A stretch of 64,000 bases of DNA from Conchocele bisecta (Eukaryota > Mollusca > Bivalvia > Lucinida > Thyasiridae). The DNA lies in contig CM055279.1 of the NCBI GenBank assembly GCA_029237695.1, positions 60,709,530 to 60,773,529 on the forward strand, read 5' to 3'. This document shows, piece after piece, positions 57,277-64,000 of the stretch (its first letter is position 1; every line of letters starts with the position of its first letter). A model generated the notes under the pieces. That model saw nothing but the letters and a program-made list of their open reading frames with translations. It was not told the origin of the DNA and did not search any database. The translations under genes and the position numbers were made by a program.

Positions 57277-57959
57277 TACACATTTCAATATTTCTTAAAA
57301 TGCGTTCTGGGCATTGGGTATAGTACACGAGGAGAGGCTCACTCATTGGCATGTTCCGGTATATTTAAATTTGTTGCAACTAAAATTAAGAAGAAACCCT
57401 AAATGTTATTTCCGCGGACCGTTATAGCGTATTGATCTGCAAGATCCAATATAAACTGCAGCCTTATGTCGCAACAATCATATTCGGTTAGAACGGCATC
57501 CGTCATTTTGGGCGCCAGAACAAATAAGGACACTGCTGTTTTTATTGCCAGCTTTATTAAGCATCGAACATCTCTGACTACTATCATTCTACATTTCCAT
57601 GTCGAACTGTGGGAACAAAACAATGACTGGTCTGGAAATCTACATTTTTTCGTTGAAATCGAAATTTCAGCCGATATAAGGAAGATAAACAGTTCATTAG
57701 TGGATGTTCAGCAGTTGAACGGTCATGACCGACGTTTTTTATAAATTGTTTTGTTGTGACGTAACGCTACGCGTTCGAAGTCATTCACGAGATATGGCAT
57801 GGGCACGAAAACTGACGTAGCACGATTATAGGCGTCTGGATAGTAATGTGCAAAATCATGTGAGCCGAAATTGGACAATTCATTGGTTGAAAGTGTCAGT
57901 CATATAATAATATGTATTTTATTTATAACGACAGTGGATAATTGACAGGCTGGATTATT
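57277..57959. other. Anonymous sequence with an inverted fragment of the 17876 repeat
   Basis: 57770-57840 (gggcacgaaaactgacgtag, attataggcgtctgg) is the inverse of part of 17900-17950 and 41880-41920. The frame at 57466-57744 has no recognisable domain. Confidence 0.45.
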
Positions 57960-58300
57960 GCGCTTTTAAAGGTACATGCCCACCCAGTAGGCACAACATC
58001 TTCTTTATATCAGAAACATCATCAAAGACATTTTCTGGAAAAAACAAACATTCATTCACCATTACCCCACGTTGATTGGCATTATTATACATTTTATATC
58101 AGCGGTAAATTCCCACACAGATATGAGGGGCAATAATCCTTAAAATGTTAACGCACATTACTATTTATTGTCTGTATTTATTTTTTGATATACAATGATC
58201 ATACTTTACAATCTGTCAAAAATATCATTTTTTTACGTGACGCATATAATTAGTATAAACATGATAAATAATTACAACATATCATGCCTCATTTGCATAC
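57960..58300 (-). pseudogene. 5' fragment of the GCDTVS-family repeat
   Basis: Matches 4740-4940: 'ctttatatcagaaacatcat', 'attaccccacgttgattggc' and 'ttggcattattatacatttt'. The minus strand has a splice-acceptor-like TTTTTTCCAG, followed by PENVFDDVSDIKKMLC, the same start as at 4812. No further coding block of the family follows. Confidence 0.5.
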
Positions 58301-58308
58301 GAAAATAG

Positions 58309-58399
58309 CTAGTTGCAGCCTGTTACTCTGTGACAATGGTGACCCTCCCGTACCGTACATACGGTACAGGAGGGTCACAGAGTTAAAGGCTGCAACTAG
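58309..58399. repeat. 91-bp hairpin (imperfect palindrome)
   Basis: Ends CTAGTTGCAGCC and GGCTGCAACTAG. The inner stem is GTGACCCTCCCGTACCGT against ACGGTACAGGAGGGTCAC, with a CAT loop. The left arm has a bulge of about 6 nt. It may be a foldback remnant or a hairpin RNA; no transcript evidence. Confidence 0.8.
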
Positions 58400-58929
58400 A
58401 CAATAGCCTGCTACCGCCGCGCGTCACTATCAGTAAAATAAATATTACGGGCGACGAAGTAGTCCGCTTTATGTTACGCGTATATCAAAACTTACCATTC
58501 AGTGAAACTAGGTTGAACATATGGTTGAAAGTGTACAATTTGTTTTACCGCAAACCAAGCTGCAAGCAGGAGTTGTTTTTTTACTACAGTTGGTATTTTA
58601 CTAATACGGGCGACGAATAATTTCGCCCGAAGTGCCAAATGCTTCTTAAACAAAATGTACATAACGTCGGAAAGTATACTGAATATAGCTTACGAAGTTA
58701 CTGCATTTCAAAATATTTGTGTTGTCGTTGTACCTAGACTCGCTTACGAGAGTCCCCAAGGGCGATAATACACGAATAAACAGCTTCGAATTATCTCGAG
58801 AGACGCTTGAAAATATGCTTTTCAAATGATCTGAGTACAAATGCCTTAAATGCGCATTGAATAGTTTATGAAAAAAAAAAGAAAAACAATTTGCAACGAA
58901 ATGGAGTTTCATTATGCCGTATTTATTTT
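58400..58929. other. Anonymous sequence
   Basis: No gene recognised. Two loose copies of 'acgggcgacgaa' lie near 58447 and 58606. Confidence 0.4.
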
Positions 58930-59310
58930 AATATATCTTTCTCTCTCCCACACCCATGTCTCTCTGTCTCTGTATGTCTCTGTCTCTTTCTCTCTCTCTC
59001 CCACACCCATGTCTGTCTCTGTCTGTGTGTGTGTCTCTCTCTCTCTCTCTCCCACACACTCTCTCCCTCTCTCTCTCTCTCTGTATGTCTTATATGTCTG
59101 TCTCTCTGTCTGTCTGTCTCTCTCTCTTTCTGTCTTTCTCTCAGTCTGTCTGACTCTGTCTGTCTGACTATGTATGTCTCTCTCTCTCCATATATGTCCC
59201 TCTTTCTCTCTTTCTGTCATTCTCTCTCTCTATTTTTCTGTCTGTCTGTCTGTATGTCTCCCTCTCTCTCTGTCTCTCTATGTCTCTATGTGTGTCTATT
59301 TCTCTATCAT
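58930..59310. repeat. CT/GTCT-rich microsatellite
   Basis: Imperfect (TCTC)n and (TGTC)n over about 380 bp. It produces Ser/Leu-rich open frames on the plus strand and Arg/Glu-rich ones on the minus strand; none is a credible gene. A short 'ttagatagaaaccacaatat' repeat follows to about 59465. Confidence 0.95.
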
Positions 59311-59465
59311 TACCTAGAAACCACAATATATCTCTCCCCGCACCCCCCCCCCCCCACCTTCTCTCAACATCATCAGATAGAAACCATAATATTTCTCTCT
59401 ATATCTTTCAACATTATTAGATAGAAGCACACTATATCTCTCTCAATATCATTAGATAGAAACCG

Positions 59466-59698
59466 CACATGTTGTGATTTTGTTTACAAGACAAAGTCTA
59501 GCGATCCATGATACTCTGTGGACATGTCTAACAGAAACAAATAGGCATTGCAGCTGCTGTTTTATTGCGCCTGTTCGGTTGTGTCACGGTCTGTGCTGTA
59601 TTCACAGTCCATGACAAAAGTACCTCTTAACAACAGCTGAAGTGAAGTTGTATTTAAAATGGAAAAAACTAATACGAAAAATAGTCAAAATGTGTTCA
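59466..59698. other. Anonymous sequence
   Basis: Nothing recognised. The duplicate of 12838 begins at its right edge. Confidence 0.4.
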
Positions 59699-59902
59699 AA
59701 GACCACCAGGGATCGAGAAAATAATAGCATCACTGGAAGGACGCACCTGGATAATTTCTATAGCCGCCACGCTGCACTTAACTTCGCTGATGTGAGTTTA
59801 AAAATACAAGACATAGTCAAGCGATCCGGGATAATTGGGGAACACGACTACCAGAACAAAGTATACATTGCAAGTGTGCGTCTAGTGCACCTGTTGCTGT
59901 AG
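59699..59902 (+). CDS. Exon-like conserved ORF of unknown function, copy 2
   Basis: Duplicate of 12838-13080, with NNSITGRTHLDNFYSRH and QDIVKRSGIIGEHDYQNK. The frame ends earlier because an extra AG turns LLLF into a stop (CTGTAG). About four residues differ from copy 1. Confidence 0.3.
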   Translation, partial: KTTRDRENNSITGRTHLDNFYSRHAALNFADVSLKIQDIVKRSGIIGEHDYQNKVYIASVRLVHLLL

Positions 59903-60179
59903 TCCAGGATACAAACACATCTGACACAGCACTGGGTTAATCAAAAGTAAATGTAAAACTTAACACAATTCATACCAAAAATGGGCAAAATGTGTATAAC
60001 TCTCGAAGTGACAGTCGTGCTCAATGACGACTGAGATTGCGAAAATTGGGAATAATATCACTGAAGATTCTTAGACTTGTTATTTTTTCTTAAAATGATC
60101 GTAAATGTACTAATACAGTTTCTATAATGCTTTGCTTTTGCCAGTATACTGGTATACCCTCAATACCAGTGGATCATAT

Positions 60180-60385
60180 TTTTATTCATAAGTACATGTA
60201 CATACAATCCAATACAATCGATGTTCCCGGTAGTTAGCCGGTACCATTTACAGCTGGGTGGACTGAAGCAGTGTAGATAGAGTGTCTTGCTCAAGGACAC
60301 AACGCATGCCTCTGGTGAGGCTCGAACCCACGACTGTAAGATCAGCAGTGCGACGCCTCAGACCGCTCGACCACGCGCTCCTCTA
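60180..60385 (-). mobile_element. tRNA-derived SINE (copy 2)
   Basis: Same tRNA-like head (box B GGTTCGAGCC, box A-like TGGTCGAGCGGTCTGAGG) and body as 13500-13715, with a few substitutions. It belongs to the duplicated block and is not an independent insertion. Confidence 0.65.
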
Positions 60386-60532
60386 TGCCTAGGCTATTAA
60401 TGTACTATATATGAAAAGGAAATATCTAAATTGTATCACTAGTTCAAATGAGAGAAGTGCGACAATGACCCCATTTAATTATAATAGAGAAGTTGTAACA
60501 CTCTGCTAGTTGCGGAAAGTAGCTCTGCAATA

Positions 60533-60930
60533 TGTGGAATCAGTCAGTTGTGTTTCCCCGTCAGCTGGCTAAACCAGCAGGGCGTTGTCCAGACGGCGCG
60601 AGTTCGTTACAGACTCCTGTGACCGGGTATCTCAGCAATATAGCTCTATCCTACGACATAGCCAAAAGGAACCTGATGATTGGCTAGACGAGTGATTGAC
60701 GGGGAAATACCACCTGATGGGTCACGTGATACGAATCCCGTGGAACCGGCAGACGAGATCCAGCCTGGAGTGAGCTAACAAGGCCATTCCAAGTTCTCTG
60801 GCAGTGTCACCAAGTCGTAAGCGGTGTACCGGAGAACTACCAGGTTATAGTAATAGCAGACAAGGTAATATGTCGATTGATATTGTATTGTATTATTGCC
60901 CTTGCTGACTGTTATCATTATTGCCCCACA
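60533..60930. repeat. 398-bp insertion, possible solo LTR
   Basis: Absent from the empty site at 13860-13870. It begins TGTGG and ends CCACA, a short inverted terminus typical of LTRs. No internal coding. A clean target-site duplication is not visible, and about 15 bp of extra sequence lies between its end and the Tc1 element. The identity is therefore tentative. Confidence 0.35.
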
Positions 60931-60947
60931 ATTTACCGTAAATACTA

Positions 60948-62697
60948 TACTCAGCAACACTAGAAACGTCCCACTTTTTGAACAGATATATCTCTGGATA
61001 TGTTTATGTTACACATTCTGTGAATGTACATGCAAGACACTGGATACACCCGTGTTAAGTTTCCACCAAATACACGAGGTTCAAAATGGTCACCAACCGT
61101 AACGTTTATTTCCACTTATTGCACGTGCGCGCTATACCTTTACTCGATAAATTAATTCAGTCAATGTCGTACGATACTTGCGACACATGCTAATCCGAAA
61201 AATTGATTTTTTTTTTACTTTTTCATTGTTTTCATCATGCCACGTTTGTATAAAGTTGAAAGAAATCAGGCAATTGGAATGCTGGGCGCGGGAATGACGA
61301 CCAGTGCCGTGGCCCACAGGTTCGGCTGCTGTCGGAAGACCATACAGAGGCTTGTGACCCTGTATCAACAGACTGGGACTGTTGACGATCGTCCCCGCCC
61401 CGGTCACCCCCGTGCCACCACCGTCAGGACTGACCGCTACATCACGTTAACCCACTTACGTCAGCATCGTTTGCCAGCCACCGTAACGGCTAGGAGATAT
61501 GTTGTGTCAGCGCAGACCATCCATAGGCGCTTGCGATGCAACGCGCTGCCAATCAGAGCACGACGCCCATATACCGGTCAAATAATGACGCTCGGTTATT
61601 GTGGTCGCGACGTCATTTGAATTGGCGGCGGGTTGAGTGGAACCGAGTTCTCTTTACTGACGAATCTCGGTTCACACTCAGCCATGCAGATGGTAGGCTA
61701 CGCGTATACGGACACAAAAACGAGAGATTCGCCGATTACTGTGTGGTTGAGAGGGACAGGTTCAGGGGAGGGAGTGTAATGGTGTGGGGTGGGATCATGG
61801 GGAACAGTAAGACTGAGCTCGTGGTCATACAGGGCAATCTCAATGCACAGCGCTACATTGCTGAGGTGCTACATGTAACTCATCATGCAATGCCTTTTAT
61901 TCGCCACCACGGCCCTGGTATAACATTGCAGCAAGACAATGCCGGACAGGTTCGGGGGAGGGAGTGTAATGGTGTGGGGTGGGATCATGGGGAACAGTAA
62001 GACTGAGCTCGTGGTCATACAGGGCAATCTCAATGCACAGCGCTACATTGCTGAGGTGCTACATGTAACTCATCATGCAATGCCTTTCATTCGCCACCAC
62101 GGCCCTGGTATAACATTGCAGCAAGACAATGCCCGCCCGCACACAGCCAGAATCACAACTCAATACCTGGCTCGTAACAACGTCGACGTCCTTCCATGGC
62201 CTGCGGTTTCCCCTGATCTCAACCCAATCGAGCACGTCTAGGATGAGGTGGGTCGTAAGGCGAGGGCTAACCACCAACTTGACAACATTCGAGATCTGAC
62301 ACGGGCTTTACAACAAGAATGGAGGAATCTGCCTAACCCACTAATTCTGCGTTACGTCACGTCCATGCGCCGTAGAATTATGGCGTGTAGTAATGCAAAT
62401 GGTGGCCACACACGATATTAATCATACAGAATACAGTGCAAGTTTTTTTAGAGAGAAATCATCAAGCCCTAAACATTTTTTTAACAAAAATAAAAAATCA
62501 GATTTTTGATTTTGACCCCTCCCGAATTCGCCGTGATGTCACTCGAAATATTTTCATCGCAACAAAATTTTGTCAACTGATATGGATTCACAAGTGATTA
62601 ACCTTCATTTTCGGTACAGATTTTAGTACCACCATCCTTATAGATTTCCAGCAATCTTTCCCTGAATATGGTGGGACGTTTCTACTGTTGCTCAGTA
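60948..62697 (+). mobile_element. Tc1-like DNA transposon, complete ends
   Basis: Terminal inverted repeats of about 27 bp (TACTCAGCAACACTAG and GTCCCAC; right end TACTGAGCAACAGTAG read inward), flanked by TA on both sides. The empty site is visible in the duplicate block near 13868-13880. Inside is a damaged transposase with a 190-bp internal tandem duplication. Size 1750 bp, or about 1560 bp without the duplication, typical for Tc1 elements. Confidence 0.9.
61237..62421 (+). pseudogene. Tc1/mariner-superfamily transposase (DD34E), inactivated
   Basis: Cut-and-paste transposase. Seen: N-terminal helix-turn-helix DNA-binding region (MPRLYKVERNQAIGMLGAG, AVAHRFGCCRKTIQRLV), a second HTH near TARRYVVSAQTIHRRL, and a catalytic core with LFTDESRF (first D) and GGSVMVWGGI. 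Then LQQDNARPHTA (second D) and SPDLNPIEHV (the Glu, 34 residues after the second D). Defects: a frameshift near 61580; an exact-looking tandem duplication of 61754-61943 (190 bp, which shifts the frame); and TAG in place of the conserved Trp codon after IEHV (62239). The frame otherwise runs on to RYVTSMRRRI and a stop at 62421. The duplicated segment is nearly identical between its two copies, so it arose recently. Confidence 0.9.
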
Positions 62698-62699
62698 TA

Positions 62700-63465
62700 T
62701 AATATACTACGGTACCGTTTATAGCATAATAACATCATGGTAAAGCTATCAATTGGTAACTTTAGTTTCATACACTAACGTCGCCCGTCATAGGTTGTGC
62801 CTATTTCATATTACTAAAGTATTATATCTGAATAGGGGCATTCATAATTTGTATAACTGGTGGAATAGTGACACAATTATACACTTATTTAATTCCTATA
62901 AAGAACATGTTTTGCCTACTGAATGGGCATGTACCTTTAACTACCGGGGAAAATCTTCAGTTAGTTGAAGGAGGCCTGTATACAACAGGAGCAGAAACAA
63001 GCATACACAGACCATGCAGACAATCTGGAAGAACGTGATCTTGAACGACTCTGAAGTAAATAAAGCAAATGGCGTAAAACAGTTACAAGGGACGCAACCA
63101 GCGCGGCCAAATTGTACCACTCAAAACGGCCCCTGGTCAAAACGGACCCATGTCGCCGATTATACAAAGAGGATCTGACACGAGGGTGGGTCAATAAATA
63201 GTGTCACATGATACATGAGTTTGAAAGTATGTCTAAGATTACACGTATTGTTCTATATTCCGTCAGGGTAGTCTCTCGTGGGGTCTAACACAGAATATTC
63301 CAGAAGTGGCCGTGCCGCAATATTCGTTGCTGAGCAACCGACGTTGATACATTCGACACATTTACCGTCACGTGTGACTGAATGTTATCGAAGCTACTGT
63401 AACGGATACATTGCAAGGGCATCTTCGGGAGGGGTGGAGGTTCAGAGACTTCGTATTGTGACCGG
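62700..63465. other. Continuation of the duplicated block (pair of 13868-14585)
   Basis: No gene recognised. It contains a 33-bp segment (near 63000-63035) absent from the first copy. Similarity ends near 63455; here the 75-bp satellite found after 14590 is missing. Confidence 0.65.
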
Positions 63466-64000
63466 GTTGTGAAAAAACAATAACCTTAACGCATTTGCCT
63501 TACAAATTTTTCTTTATGGAAATTAAATAAGTGTATAATTGCAACTAGTCCACCATTTTTAAAAAGTACGAATGGCAGCTACACAGATATAATTACAGAT
63601 GTAATCTTTAATGTACTCATAGAGACTCGCGGTGGTATCAAGCTAGTTCCATATGCAAATGATGCAGTATTTTTAAATTGTTTATATCAACTAAATGCTG
63701 AATAAATATTTGTATGCAAACCAATAACCGTCAGGGATCAGACTAAGGTGGCCCACCACCATTGATTTTCCCTAAAACACTAACCAGTTACCACACAGTT
63801 TGCTATTCTCTGCTACTTTCATTTTTCTTACGGATGTTGTGGGAGCTATTTTCCAATAACCTGCACTTATTCTCCTCTGGATCTTCACTAATTAATATAT
63901 AGATTTAATTATTTTATTGCATCGCTGTTTTGCTATCGACGATATACACTGTTTTGTGGCCAATACAAATATGTGATTGCTTTAAGAATGGCAGACAAAA
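63466..64000. other. Anonymous right end of window
   Basis: 63466-63510 resembles the start of the 178-bp GACCTTGACC repeat at 15950 (ccttaacgcatttgccttac). No gene recognised in the rest. Confidence 0.4.

Noticed and set aside
58868..59424. Ser/Leu-rich and Arg/Glu-rich open frames
   Set aside because: Pure consequence of the CT/GTCT microsatellite.

Overview
This window is eukaryotic, repeat-dominated nuclear DNA from an invertebrate animal, most likely a mollusc (bivalve or gastropod). That placement is inference. It rests on the mix of repeat types: arrays carrying GACCTTGACC, arrays with 'gttatgctccgga', a tRNA-derived SINE, Ty3/gypsy, Polinton and Tc1 elements, and AT-rich DNA with no dense gene order. 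I found no intact, clearly spliced host gene. Most recognisable coding sequence is mobile-element or multicopy-family sequence, and most of it is broken.

Layout. 1-2676: 3' part of a Ty3/gypsy retrotransposon (RT end, RNase H, integrase, polypurine tract, probable 3' LTR). 2690-4812 (-): decayed copy of a multicopy invertebrate gene family with a GCDTVS motif. 5.7-11.3 kb: locus A, a C2H2 zinc-finger array with a degenerate 75-bp-type satellite on its 3' side and a conserved upstream flank, including a long-TIR element. 11.3-16.6 kb: GACCTTGACC elements, an exon-like conserved ORF, a SINE, and a 75-bp satellite with an internal inversion. 18.4-21.4 kb: locus B, a second zinc-finger array. 21.3-26 kb: further repeat arrays and a 149-bp palindrome. 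27.4-40.7 kb: two convergent, damaged Polinton/Maverick-type DNA polymerase B genes. Each has a different tandem repeat expanded between the exonuclease half and palm motif A. 41.1-53.6 kb: locus C, the third zinc-finger array and a split duplicate of locus A's flank, interrupted by about 4.9 kb of A-rich and 150-bp repeats plus a MYND-like ORF. 53.7-59.6 kb: mostly anonymous sequence with a Cys-rich ORF, palindromes and microsatellites. 59.7-63.5 kb: a duplicate of 12.8-14.6 kb, into which a Tc1 transposon and a possible solo LTR have inserted.

The most interesting signals are these. (1) In the minus-strand polymerase the 39-residue (117-bp) linker repeat and palm motif A itself have been amplified in frame into a higher-order array of about 4 kb. 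(2) The 75-bp satellite is recognisably a decayed C2H2 zinc-finger unit and lies beside all three finger arrays. (3) Fingers in the arrays are nearly identical except at the DNA-contact helix positions. (4) A GACCTTGACC motif recurs in at least six otherwise different tandem families, some of them bounded by G/C hairpins.
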